Shown here piece by piece: positions 6,265-14,040 of a stretch of DNA of 20,393 nucleotides. The DNA is from CAYTLW01 sp964438735 (GTDB lineage Bacteria > Myxococcota_A > UBA9042): NCBI GenBank assembly GCA_964438735.1, contig CAYTLW010000131.1, forward strand, positions 1-20,393. The letters run 5' to 3'. A model generated the notes under the pieces. It did not search any database and was not told where the DNA came from. It saw only the letters and a program-made list of their open reading frames with translations. Both the position numbers and the translations under genes were made by a program. Within the stretch, counting starts at the first letter, position 1. Each line of letters begins with the position of its first letter.

Positions 6265-6891
6265 CTAGCGGTTGCCGTGGCGGGGCAGGGCGTGGCCGAC
6301 GAGCGCTTTGCCGGTCAGCGCGCCCACCATCACCTCGTAGGCGACGGGATTGTCGATCTCGGTGAAGGTCACCACGTAGCAGCCGGCGTGCACCTTGGCC
6401 GCAGCCGAGGCGGTGGGCCGTCCTTTCGATCGGGCCTTCGCCGTGGCCACGTCGATGGCCTTGTCCTCGTCGATCGGCTTGTTCTTCTTGGCGGTCTTAC
6501 GCAGGTGGATGCGCAACCTGGGCTGGGCGCGGTCGTGGGCCTCATTCCAGACGCTCATCAGGAAGCCGTGGCTGTAGCGCTCCAGGCAGAGGTGGTCCGA
6601 GGTCAACTCCTCGTGGTCGACGAAGGGGCGCTTCTTCCAGGTCAGCTTGAACACGCCCACGCTGCGTCCGCCGGCGCCCTTGCGGCTGCCGGTCAGGTCC
6701 AGTTCGAAGCGGAAGCCGCGCACGTAGGGGCTTCGCTTGCCGCGCTTGACCGTCACGGAGCCCCCGACGCCGCGCTTTTTGCGCTTGCTGGCCGCGTCGA
6801 CGTCGACCGGCGTGGCCATCACGAGTCCGATGGCAGCGATGAGGACTGCCAGCCACCCGATCCTGCGATAGCTCAAGCCGTTCTTCTTCAT
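6265..6891 (-). CDS. Small secreted basic protein, function unknown
   Basis: 208 aa. Residues 1-34 are a clear signal peptide: a basic N-terminus (MKKN...YRR), a hydrophobic core (IGWLAVLIAAIGLVMA) and an A-x-A type end (DVDAAS). The mature chain is strongly basic, opening with SKRKKRG, and has two cysteines (in the H-L-C-L-E-R and H-A-G-C-Y-V segments) that could form a disulfide. It ends in a strand-rich stretch (YVVTFTEIDNPVAYEVMVG). I recognise no domain. A GGGAGG ribosome site lies four bases before ATG 6891. It is divergent from the somatomedin-like lipoprotein gene across a 161-bp gap. The charge suggests it may bind DNA, LPS or acidic surfaces, but nothing in the sequence settles this. 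Confidence 0.75.
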   Translation of the reverse strand: MKKNGLSYRRIGWLAVLIAAIGLVMATPVDVDAASKRKKRGVGGSVTVKRGKRSPYVRGFRFELDLTGSRKGAGGRSVGVFKLTWKKRPFVDHEELTSDHLCLERYSHGFLMSVWNEAHDRAQPRLRIHLRKTAKKNKPIDEDKAIDVATAKARSKGRPTASAAAKVHAGCYVVTFTEIDNPVAYEVMVGALTGKALVGHALPRHGNR

Positions 6892-7052
6892 GCAGCCTCC
6901 CGGGCGCTCCTGCGTCGCTCTGGTCGGCTATCATACTGCGACATGGCAGCGCGCGCACCTGTCGGTCCGAACGACCATGCTGGCCGCATTTCGGCCCCGC
7001 TTGTCCTGCTGTGCGCTGCTGGATACCCTCGGTGAGCAGGCTGGGAGGCTCC
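6892..7052. promoter_or_regulatory. Divergent promoter region
   Basis: 161 bases between two divergent genes. A minus-strand TATGAT -10-like box (6930-6935) lies about 39 bases before ATG 6891, without a good -35. For the plus strand only a weak TTGTCC (7001-7006) with GATACC (7022-7027) can be proposed. Both are tentative. Confidence 0.3.
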
Positions 7053-8069
7053 ATGGGCAGCACCGTCGCCCGTTCCGGGCACATTCGATGGTTGGTCGTG
7101 GTCGTCATGGTGGCGGCCTGCGAGTCGTCTACCTCCGGCGATGGCGGCAAGCCTGGCGGTCAGCCGGGCCAGGCGTGCAGCTCCATGGTGCACAACGAGG
7201 GCTGCCACGCCGGCGCCAGGGTCCGCTGCGACCCGGGTACATCCAAGTGGGTCTCGCTGGGGTCCTGCCCCTCTGGCAGCACCTGCGAGGTGGAACCGGA
7301 TCCCTCCGCCGCCGTGGCTTCTCACAAGCTGTCCAAGTGCGCCAACGCCACCAGCGGCGGCACGGTCACCGTCAGCTGCGGCGACGGCACCTGCAACGGC
7401 GATGAGACCACCGCGGGATGCGAAAAGGACTGCCCGTTGAAGGCCGGTTGGGGCTGTAACTACTCCAGCGATCACAAATACTTCGAAGGGATCATCGAGG
7501 CTGTTGACCCGGCCAAGGCCTGGAAGGTGGTGTACCAGTTCGTGCTGACCTGCGCCTTCAAGGGCAGTTGCATGAAGACCGGCACACCTGCAGGCCAACA
7601 GTCCTGCATCGCCAAGTGCGTTCGCAGCAAGATCGCCATCTCCAGCGCTTGTTCCACCTGCTTCGGCGCCCACGCCGGCTGGTGTGCCACGCAGCAATGT
7701 GCGTCGCAATGCAGCAACACGTCGAGCAGCTCCTGCATGGGCTGTCTGGAGGTCAAGTGCAGTAAACTGCTCGGCAAGTGCATGGCCGGCGGCAGCACGG
7801 CGCCCAAGCCGAAGTGCGGCAACAGCAAGTGCGAGGCACCCAACGAGACCGTGGCCTCGTGCAGCAAGGACTGCCACAAAAGCGGCTGCGGCAACGGCAA
7901 GTGCGATCCCGGGGAATCCTCCACCTGCCCGAGCGACTGCAAGTCACCCAGCGGAAGCTGCGCCGGCAAGTGCGGCAAATTTCAGAGCGGCGCCACCTGT
8001 CAGTGTGATGCCAAGTGCGCCGAGTACAAGGACTGCTGCCCGGACAAGGTCAAACGATGCGGCTCGTGA
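7053..8069 (+). CDS. Cys-rich lipoprotein with CGxGxC repeats and a C-terminal somatomedin-B-like domain
   Basis: 338 aa. Residues 1-23 form a lipoprotein signal (R-W-L-V-V-V-V-M-V-A-A-C, lipid Cys 23), so it is probably anchored in the outer or inner membrane. Three copies of a C-G-x-G/S-x-C ... E ... C-x-x-D-C module lie at about 109-127, 255-274 and 279-296. The middle (about 135-243) is another Cys-rich block with CSTCFGAHAGWC and CMGCLEVKC. Residues 301-336 carry eight cysteines spaced C-x3-C-x8-C-x-C-x3-C-x5-CC-x6-C, with C-A-E-Y-K-D-C-C. This is the somatomedin B pattern (vitronectin differs by one residue in one gap). Such domains bind partners outside cells in animals. The start at ATG 7053 follows GGGAGG and precedes the signal. 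It forms an operon with the kinase-like gene 10 bases downstream. Confidence 0.85.
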   Translation: MGSTVARSGHIRWLVVVVMVAACESSTSGDGGKPGGQPGQACSSMVHNEGCHAGARVRCDPGTSKWVSLGSCPSGSTCEVEPDPSAAVASHKLSKCANATSGGTVTVSCGDGTCNGDETTAGCEKDCPLKAGWGCNYSSDHKYFEGIIEAVDPAKAWKVVYQFVLTCAFKGSCMKTGTPAGQQSCIAKCVRSKIAISSACSTCFGAHAGWCATQQCASQCSNTSSSSCMGCLEVKCSKLLGKCMAGGSTAPKPKCGNSKCEAPNETVASCSKDCHKSGCGNGKCDPGESSTCPSDCKSPSGSCAGKCGKFQSGATCQCDAKCAEYKDCCPDKVKRCGS

Positions 8070-8079
8070 GGGCAGCCAG

Positions 8080-9369
8080 ATGGACGTGATGGTTCGGTTG
8101 GTCGGCCATCTTGTTGTGGTCGTCGCCTGCCTGATGGCGCCGACCAGCGTCGATCCGCCCGATCCACGGTTGATGCACGGCTTGCTGGAGATGGACCTGC
8201 CATCGTGTTGCGCCGGGTACGTACCCGACAGCGCCATCGCGCCGGTGTACGCCGAAGACCCTGAGAATTCTCACGACTGGGTGCCGGTGGTGGATGTACT
8301 CGGTCGCCCCTGCACCGCCGGCGACGTGGACGACGCCTACTACGCCGGCGAGAACGCGCCCGATGAGACCCGTCCGCCGCCCGAGAACTACGTCTATCGA
8401 CATCCCGATCCACACGTGGCGGTCGAGGTCGACCTGGAGCGCGAATTCCCGGACCTGAAGCGGGTGCGATTCCGGCTCTTCGACAGCGGCGCGGATGGGC
8501 GATTGACACCGCAGGGGCAACGCAATGTACAGGCGTGGCTGCGCAGCCTCTATGGGACGCAGAGCAAGATCGACGTGCTCGGCGAGGGCGGCTACTCGGT
8601 CGCCTACCGGGTCTGCGCGTCCAAGAACAACTGCGTGGTGGCCAAGGTACGCAAGATCCCGCCGTCGAGCACACCCGGTCAGCTCCTGGCCCACCTGGAC
8701 ACGGCGGTCACGGATCTGCGGCGCGACCTGGGCATCTATGTCATCGCCAGGCAGCTGGTGGCCCGTGCTGTCTTGATGGATGACCAGGGCGGACGACACC
8801 AGTTCGTGCGGCTGGCGCGCTTTTCCCAGCCCAAGCGCTTCAAGGTGGGCATCATCGAGCAGGAGCTCATCGCCCGACCCGCAACCGACCACCTGAAGGC
8901 GGCCCTGAAGAAGGTCCGGGCTGACACGACGGCGCGGGCGCGGGTGCTGGAGGCGGTGCGCCTGTCCCACGCCGCCTCGCCCGATACGTCGCCGACGGCG
9001 GAGGATGTGGATCGCTTCCTGGATCGCTTCTACAAGTCGTCGCGATTCGGCCCCGACGTCATCAAGGTTGCCGCCTGGGTCCGCGCCTGCGAACGCCTCT
9101 CCTCGGTCGCCGAGGTGGCTGAGATCTGCAGTGTAGCGCGGCAGGAGTTCCACATTCCCGACGACTTCGAAGATCGCCTGGCAGCGCTCGAACAGATGTA
9201 CCGCGACACCGCCGCCGAGGTGATCCGCTTCAGCCGGGCCAACTTCGTCGAGGCCACCGGCAATCACTGCCGCGACGGGCTCGTCCGCGAGGTGGGCCTG
9301 GACTACAACCACGGCCGCAATGTCGGCTGGGAGGCCGCCAGCGGCCAGTTCGTCCTTTTCGACTTCTAG
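8080..9369 (+). CDS. Exported protein with kinase-like motifs, ending at DF
   Basis: 429 aa. The N-terminal hydrophobic run (V-R-L-V-G-H-L-V-V-V-V-A-C-L-M-A) is a signal peptide, possibly lipidated at C17 though the lipobox is poor. Residues about 24-150 are unassigned. From about 163, IDVLGEGGYSVAYRV resembles a kinase glycine loop and CVVAKVRK puts K189 at the VAIK lysine position. Near the end, GLDYNHGRNVGW (D408, N414) resembles a catalytic loop, with D-to-N spacing one longer than usual. QFVLFDF (D428, F429) resembles strand 8 and DF of DFG. The protein stops there, so activation loop and C-lobe are missing. The stop codon lies inside a 175-bp palindromic element, suggesting truncation by insertion. 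It is co-transcribed with the preceding lipoprotein. The kinase-like reading is tentative; it may be a pseudokinase or an unrelated fold. Confidence 0.7.
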   Translation: MDVMVRLVGHLVVVVACLMAPTSVDPPDPRLMHGLLEMDLPSCCAGYVPDSAIAPVYAEDPENSHDWVPVVDVLGRPCTAGDVDDAYYAGENAPDETRPPPENYVYRHPDPHVAVEVDLEREFPDLKRVRFRLFDSGADGRLTPQGQRNVQAWLRSLYGTQSKIDVLGEGGYSVAYRVCASKNNCVVAKVRKIPPSSTPGQLLAHLDTAVTDLRRDLGIYVIARQLVARAVLMDDQGGRHQFVRLARFSQPKRFKVGIIEQELIARPATDHLKAALKKVRADTTARARVLEAVRLSHAASPDTSPTAEDVDRFLDRFYKSSRFGPDVIKVAAWVRACERLSSVAEVAEICSVARQEFHIPDDFEDRLAALEQMYRDTAAEVIRFSRANFVEATGNHCRDGLVREVGLDYNHGRNVGWEAASGQFVLFDF

Positions 9370-9538
9370 GAGCTTGATTCACACTACGGTCCCGCCGATG
9401 GCCGCCGATCTGGCGGCGGCATGCGGGCCCTGCAAGACCTTGAATTGACTACGGCCAGTCCTGCGGCTTGCAGAACACACCTGCCTTGCACCTCGACGAC
9501 CATCGGCAGAACCTCCGTAGCGAATCAAGCTCCTAGAA
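9364..9538. repeat. MITE-like 175-bp long palindrome with nested hairpins
   Basis: The ends are a perfect 17-bp inverted repeat: TTCTAGGAGCTTGATTC (9364-9380) and its complement (9522-9538). Pairing resumes inward at CTACGG (9384-9389 with 9515-9520) and GCCGATGG (9394-9401 with 9500-9507). Inner hairpins are GCCGCC/GGCGGC (9401-9406, 9412-9417), CTGCAAG/CTTGCAG (9430-9436, 9467-9473) and GACT/AGTC (9447-9450, 9457-9460). The whole can fold as a multi-branched cruciform or RNA. It begins in the last codon of the kinase-like gene and supplies its TAG stop. No target-site duplication is visible. It may be a non-autonomous transposon relic, an integration hot spot or an unusual bidirectional terminator between convergent genes. 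Confidence 0.8.
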
Positions 9539-9581
9539 TACCGCCCAGGTCAGCCCGATAGACCCAGTGCTGGGCCGACGC

Positions 9582-12065
9582 CTACTTGCAGCTGGGCGTG
9601 CAGACCTTGTGCTTGAGGGCCTTGCCGTTTCGATCGACGGCGGGTTTGCACTCCAGTCCACCGTCGGCGAGCGCGCAATCCTTGACCGCCTCGCAGGGCG
9701 GCGCGCAGCGGCTGTTGGCCAGGGTGGCCGGCCCGCCCAGGTTGGTGCAGCGGTAGTCGCCGGCGCATTGGTAGTCCCAACTGCATGGGATGCAGGACTT
9801 CTTCTTCTTGCAGATGGGCACCACGGCGGCCATTTTCGGGTCGCTTCTGGGCAGGCCGGGGAAGCCCATGTTGCCCTGGTCGCAGAACATGCCGTCGGTG
9901 GTGGTGCCGCAATCGGCATCTTCGGCGCAGATCCGGCTGCAATACCCGGCGCCGGGGGCGACGTCGGTCAGGCAGTAGCCGCCCAGGCATTGGTAGTCAT
10001 TGCTGTCCAGGTCGCAGACGGCGCCGACCTTCTTGGATGGCTGCTTGCCGCTGCTGTTCTGATTCCAGTTGCACCAGTACTCCACGGTCATGGGTTTGTC
10101 CGGGCCCCAGGCGATGGGATAGGCGCGGCATGCCTCCTTGGTGCTGGTGCAGAACTTCTTCTCGCTGCAATCCTCCAGGCTGGCCTTGCTGTTGGTGACC
10201 CAGCAATAGGGCAGGTAGAGGTCGTCATACGGCGGCAGGGTCTGGTGGTAGGTCTGTTTGTAGGAGCGGCAGATGGACTTGTAGGTATTGCCATACAGAT
10301 CGACGGTCGGCTTGCACTCGGCGCGACCCGAGCAGAGGTCGGTGCAGAAGCCCACCTGGGCGTTGCCGCTGCCGCTGACGGAATTGGCACACCAGCCGCT
10401 GTTGCAGAGCTTCTCCTTGGCCAGGGCGCCACAGGAGGTGCCGAAGCTGCCCTTGTTGGCGTCTGGGGTCACGCAGAGTCCGTCGGCGGTGAAGGCTTTC
10501 TTGCCGCCCTTGTCGCCCTTGCCGCTCTTGACCTCGTGCGACCAGCCCTTGCAATGACCGTCCGGGCAGTCGGCCTGGGCGTGGCAGATGGTGGTGGCAT
10601 CGGGCATGTGTACGCAGCCGCCGTAGGCCAGGAAGACGTCGTAGAGGCCATCATCCGGGTCGTCGGTGTCGAAACGCAGGTCGGAGACGCCGCATTTCAT
10701 GCTGGCGGGGCAGTCGCCGTCTGCGTCGCAGTAGGCGCCGCAGACGCCATTGTCGCACTCGAACGGGCTTTGACATGGCGCGTGGGTCTCGATGTCGTCG
10801 TTGGAGTAGGGGTCGCAGAGCTCTCCCTTGGCGACCGAACCGGGCAGGCGGCGCCGGCAGTAGTTGGCCCAGCCGGGCATGATCAGGCCGTCGGGATCGT
10901 CTGGGTCAGGATCGCCGTCCGGGCTCTGCACGCCGTTGTAGGCCAGCCGGCAGTAGAACTCCGGGTCGCCGCAATCGGCGTCCACGCTGCACTCCTTGGG
11001 CCAGCACATGTCGAAAGTCTTCTCGACGTTGCTGTAGATCTTGTGGTCGGGGTCGCAACGCCAGGCCGAGCAGTCCGCGTCGCCCTTGCATGCCACGCCG
11101 TTGGGGCACTTGCCGGCCTTGCAGGCGCCGGGCGCGGTGACGCAATCGTCGTTGCTCTTGCAGAACTCCATGCAGCCCCAGCCGAAGCAGGTGCCCGACT
11201 CGCACAACGCCACGTCGCCGTTGAAGGGGTTGGAGTTGCAGGCGTGCGAGAAGCGTTTGCCGGGCTGGCCGTCGGGTTGTTTATGTTTCGGCCGGCAGCG
11301 GGTCTGGTAGATGCCCATGAGATAGATGAGCTGGCAGGCCTCGCCCTCGGGGCATTCGGCGTTGGCCAGGCAGGGTTTGAAGGTGTAGCCGGCGCGACAG
11401 ATCTGGTAGCTCTGGCCCTGGTTGACCTGGGCTTCGGAGCGCAGCTCGACGCAGCGATACTTGGAGCCATGGGGGCCGTCCACGGCGCCGGCGCAGTCGG
11501 AGTCGCTGTCGGGATCTTCGATGCCGTCGATGCCTTTCTCGCCGGTGTGATTGATGAGCTTATCCTTGGTGATGTTGCACTTGGTGGTGCAGACGCTCGA
11601 TGAGCAGTCCTGGGTCTCGCATTGCTCGTCCAGGCAGTCGTAGTAGGCGTTCCAGTCGGCCTGGCTGGCGCCGCTGCCCGGCGGCTTGCAGCCCTCGTAG
11701 GCGCTGCAGAAGGCGCCCAGCGGCTTGAGCTTCATCTTCGGTGGCGGCGACTTGCAGACGTTGTTGACGCACTTATTGCCGGCGGGGCAGGCGCCGCAGC
11801 TCTGGGCACATCCGGGCGGGATGCCGCACTGCACGATCTTGCAGGAGCATTTATCGGGTCCGGCGTCCGCAACCGGGCCCGCGTCGACCACCACGGGCAC
11901 GTCTTCGCTTTTGGCGTCATCTGTTGGACCTGCGTCGACGGCCACGTCGGGCTGCGTGGCCGGCGGCTCTTTGGTGTCGCCGTCTTCGCCACCACAAGCC
12001 GCCGCGCCGATCAACAGAGCGGTGGCCAGCAGGGTCGTCGCCTGGCGGAGCATCGTGCAGGACAT
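9582..12065 (-). CDS. Giant Cys-rich lipoprotein
   Basis: 827 aa. The signal is M-L-R-Q-A-T-T-L-L-A-T-A-L-L-I-G-A-A-A-C with lipid Cys at 24. It is followed by a low-complexity acidic linker with repeated DAGP (VDAGP, VDAGP, ADAGP) to about residue 75, a style common in Myxococcota. The rest contains many short cysteine modules of the D-x-D-C ... C type (for example SVDADCGDPEFYC, DADGDCPASMKC, NAECPEGEAC, AEDADCGTTTDGMFC), which recall disintegrin- or Dickkopf-like cysteine repeats. These would be disulfide-bonded on the cell surface. No catalytic motif is visible. ATG 12065 is chosen because GGAGG lies 6 bases upstream; the in-frame TTG four codons earlier has no site of its own. It converges with the kinase-like gene across the palindromic element. 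Its role is likely adhesion or surface binding, by inference only. Confidence 0.88.
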   Translation of the reverse strand: MSCTMLRQATTLLATALLIGAAACGGEDGDTKEPPATQPDVAVDAGPTDDAKSEDVPVVVDAGPVADAGPDKCSCKIVQCGIPPGCAQSCGACPAGNKCVNNVCKSPPPKMKLKPLGAFCSAYEGCKPPGSGASQADWNAYYDCLDEQCETQDCSSSVCTTKCNITKDKLINHTGEKGIDGIEDPDSDSDCAGAVDGPHGSKYRCVELRSEAQVNQGQSYQICRAGYTFKPCLANAECPEGEACQLIYLMGIYQTRCRPKHKQPDGQPGKRFSHACNSNPFNGDVALCESGTCFGWGCMEFCKSNDDCVTAPGACKAGKCPNGVACKGDADCSAWRCDPDHKIYSNVEKTFDMCWPKECSVDADCGDPEFYCRLAYNGVQSPDGDPDPDDPDGLIMPGWANYCRRRLPGSVAKGELCDPYSNDDIETHAPCQSPFECDNGVCGAYCDADGDCPASMKCGVSDLRFDTDDPDDGLYDVFLAYGGCVHMPDATTICHAQADCPDGHCKGWSHEVKSGKGDKGGKKAFTADGLCVTPDANKGSFGTSCGALAKEKLCNSGWCANSVSGSGNAQVGFCTDLCSGRAECKPTVDLYGNTYKSICRSYKQTYHQTLPPYDDLYLPYCWVTNSKASLEDCSEKKFCTSTKEACRAYPIAWGPDKPMTVEYWCNWNQNSSGKQPSKKVGAVCDLDSNDYQCLGGYCLTDVAPGAGYCSRICAEDADCGTTTDGMFCDQGNMGFPGLPRSDPKMAAVVPICKKKKSCIPCSWDYQCAGDYRCTNLGGPATLANSRCAPPCEAVKDCALADGGLECKPAVDRNGKALKHKVCTPSCK

Positions 12066-12167
12066 GTCTGCCTCCAACGGGTCGGTCGGCTGTTCAGCCT
12101 AGAAACCAGCGGCCGCGCTGGCAAGCACGGCGCACCTATCAGCCGCTCCATACAGGGAGTCCCGAGC

Positions 12168-12239
12168 ATCGTTCAATGATCGGCCACTTGCGACACTGCG
12201 ATCGATTTTCTGGATCGTTGCCGTCGTCGATCGTTCAAT
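12168..12239. repeat. Pair of direct repeats ATCGTTCAAT in the divergent gap
   Basis: ATCGTTCAAT occurs at 12168-12177 and 12230-12239, 62 bp apart, with a related GATCGTTG at 12213-12220. The second copy ends seven bases before the start of the small membrane protein gene. The spacing is close to six helical turns. They could be activator sites, but nothing else supports this. Confidence 0.35.
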
Positions 12240-12246
12240 CCTGGCC

Positions 12247-12468
12247 ATGAACGAGACCTTCCGACGAACTTGGATCTGGCTCGCTTGCGCAGCCTGTCTT
12301 GCCCTCTGCATTCCCCTGTGGCGAACCACAGGCGTGCTCGACGACGCCCTGCTTGGCGTGCCCCGCTGGGCCTTCGTGGTGGTCGCTTCGGCCGTGGCGA
12401 TTCCCGGTCTGACCGCGCGTGCCGTATTGCCCGAGGAGGAGCGGAGTCCCGACAATCCGCACTTCTGA
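12247..12468 (+). CDS. Small two-helix membrane protein
   Basis: 73 aa. Two hydrophobic helices, W-I-W-L-A-C-A-A-C-L-A-L-C-I-P-L-W (about 9-25) and P-R-W-A-F-V-V-V-A-S-A-V-A-I-P-G-L (about 39-55), are joined by a short loop with two Asp. The C-terminus is acidic and ends in E-E-E-R-S-P-D-N-P-H-F. Third codon positions are mostly G/C as in its neighbours, supporting real coding. The ribosome site is weak. The layout (short, two helices, Trp at helix ends) resembles small subunits or DUF3311-type partners of sodium symporters, but no symporter lies next to it, so I leave the function open. It is divergent from the giant lipoprotein gene and convergent with the phosphatase gene. Confidence 0.55.
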   Translation: MNETFRRTWIWLACAACLALCIPLWRTTGVLDDALLGVPRWAFVVVASAVAIPGLTARAVLPEEERSPDNPHF

Positions 12469-12508
12469 TCGCGCTCGACGAACCGGTCGATCGGGGAGCC
12501 GGGGCCAG

Positions 12509-12564
12509 CGCTTCAACGTCAACGCTTCAGCGTCAACGCTTCAACGTCAACGCTTCAACGTCAA
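12509..12564. repeat. Four tandem copies of a 14-bp unit across a gene's 3' end
   Basis: Unit CGCTTCAACGTCAA occurs at 12509-12522, 12523-12536 (one mismatch), 12537-12550 and 12551-12564. On the minus strand it codes the last residues (L-T-L-K-R) of the phosphatase, and its stop TGA comes from within the next unit. The unit length is not a multiple of three, yet extra copies would fall after the stop. Confidence 0.95.
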
Positions 12565-13923
12565 CGAATCCAGCACCGTCTTGCCGTCGCCCGACCAGGC
12601 GGTGATCTCGATGGTTTTGCCGGCGACCTTCATGTCGACCCAGTTGTACACATCGCCGCTGGTGGAGGTGACCGTCCACCATTTCTTGCCGGCGCCGTAG
12701 GGCGGCGCGAAGAAGCCGCCGGCGACGATGTAGGTCACGCCCTTGCCGTCCTCGGCCTTCTTGTTATTGCGGATGGGCACGGTGCGCTCGTAGCTGTGGT
12801 CGTGGCCGGAGAAGGCCAGGTCCACCTCGTGTTTGTCGAAAATACTCTGCCAATACTCCTTCATCCGCGGGGTGCTGCCGTGATTGCCCGCTGAGTACAT
12901 CGGGTGATGGGACATGACCACCAGCCAGTCGATGTCGGGGTCAGCGCGGGCGGCACCCAGGTCTGCGTCCAGCCAGGCCACCTGTCCCTTCACCGACTTG
13001 TCCGTGTTGGAGTCCAGGCCCACAAAATGCACGTTGTTCACGTCGATGGACCAGCCGTGCTCGACCAGCTCCGGCGGCAGCTCGGCGGCGCGGGGCAGGG
13101 CGAACTGGGTGTAGTAGACGTTGGCATAGAATTCGTGGTTGCCCTGCACCGGCATGAGTACGTGTTTGTGCAGCACCGGCGCCATGGCGTCGAACCAGTC
13201 ATCCCACTCGTGCTGCAGGCCGGCGCTGCACATGTCGCCGTTGAAGAACCAGACCGCCGCCTTCCGATCCTTCAGATGCTTCATCTCCTTGCGGATCAAG
13301 TCGGTGCCTTCGCGGCTGTCGCCGGCCATGATGACGTGCATCGGCGCCCGCGAACCCTTGGCCGGCGGGGTGCGGAATCGGCGCGGCGGCGACAAGGTCG
13401 GGCTCTCCATGCGCGCCGTGGTGGCGTCGAAGCCCTGCCAGGTGCCAACCCGGTAGACGTACTCGGTGTCGGGCTTCAGGCCGGTCGCCTCCACCATCCA
13501 GATGACGTTCACGCCGGGCAGGATGACCGTGCCCAGCAGCTCGGTCTCATAGGTCACGCCTTCGCCCTTGAAGACCCAGTCCGACGACCAGGGCATGCGG
13601 CCCTTGGCGCCCTCGGCGTCGACCACCGAGGCGGGTACCACCCAGGCGCGGGGCGTGTAGCCGTCCAGAGAGTTGTTATCGGTCGTCCACTGGAAGGTGA
13701 TGGTCGTGGCGGGGTCGCGCTGCCAGGTCATGTGCAGGGATTTGGGCTTGCGTTCTTCGGCGGTGATCCAGCTGGCGGGTTGTTCGACTGCGGACGGGCC
13801 CTTGTCGGCGGCGGCGGCGGCTGCGCTGCCGCTGTCTGCTTCCGTCTTCTCGTCTCCGCCGGAGCAGGCGGTGGCGAGGGTTGCGATGGCGAACAGGGTG
13901 ATGATTGGGGGGGCGTGTCGCAT
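12547..13923 (-). CDS. Purple-acid-phosphatase-like metallophosphoesterase lipoprotein
   Basis: 458 aa. The N-terminal signal ends in L-A-T-A-C (lipid Cys 20), then an Ala/Gly/Ser-rich linker. Residues about 60-185 form a fibronectin-like N-terminal domain (L-H-M-T-W-Q-R-D ... T-E-Y-V-Y-R-V-G). The calcineurin-like metal site is at GDSR (D202), NGD (D230), GNHE (N262, H263), VMSHHP (H339/H340) and SGHDHSYER (H374, H376). These should bind two metals and hydrolyse phosphate esters outside the cytoplasm. In true purple acid phosphatases the second motif is G-D-x-x-Y, with Tyr bound to Fe(III); here it is GDMCS, so S233 replaces Tyr and the enzyme is unlikely to be purple or Fe(III)-Tyr based. 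ATG 13923 is preferred because it gives a clean signal peptide; an in-frame GTG lies six codons upstream. Neither has a clear ribosome site. Confidence 0.9.
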   Translation of the reverse strand: MRHAPPIITLFAIATLATACSGGDEKTEADSGSAAAAAADKGPSAVEQPASWITAEERKPKSLHMTWQRDPATTITFQWTTDNNSLDGYTPRAWVVPASVVDAEGAKGRMPWSSDWVFKGEGVTYETELLGTVILPGVNVIWMVEATGLKPDTEYVYRVGTWQGFDATTARMESPTLSPPRRFRTPPAKGSRAPMHVIMAGDSREGTDLIRKEMKHLKDRKAAVWFFNGDMCSAGLQHEWDDWFDAMAPVLHKHVLMPVQGNHEFYANVYYTQFALPRAAELPPELVEHGWSIDVNNVHFVGLDSNTDKSVKGQVAWLDADLGAARADPDIDWLVVMSHHPMYSAGNHGSTPRMKEYWQSIFDKHEVDLAFSGHDHSYERTVPIRNNKKAEDGKGVTYIVAGGFFAPPYGAGKKWWTVTSTSGDVYNWVDMKVAGKTIEITAWSGDGKTVLDSLTLKR

Positions 13924-14040
13924 GGCGGGGGAAATTAGCACATCGGCGGGGCGAATCGCACGACAAAGTCGGCGAGGGCCTTCGTGTGACAGCCCGCTGC
14001 CGGCGAGGGCTTTCGCCGGTGGTGCCCGTTGCTCGACAGT

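Noticed and set aside
9364..9538. The palindrome as an integron attC site.
   Set aside because: The arm ends lack the GTTRRRY/RYYYAAC core sites, and no integrase or cassette array is seen.
9567..11603. A 678-residue plus-strand open frame opposite the giant Cys-rich lipoprotein.
   Set aside because: It is Ala/Val/Gly-rich with no ribosome site or motif; it mirrors the Cys/Asp codons of the real minus-strand gene.
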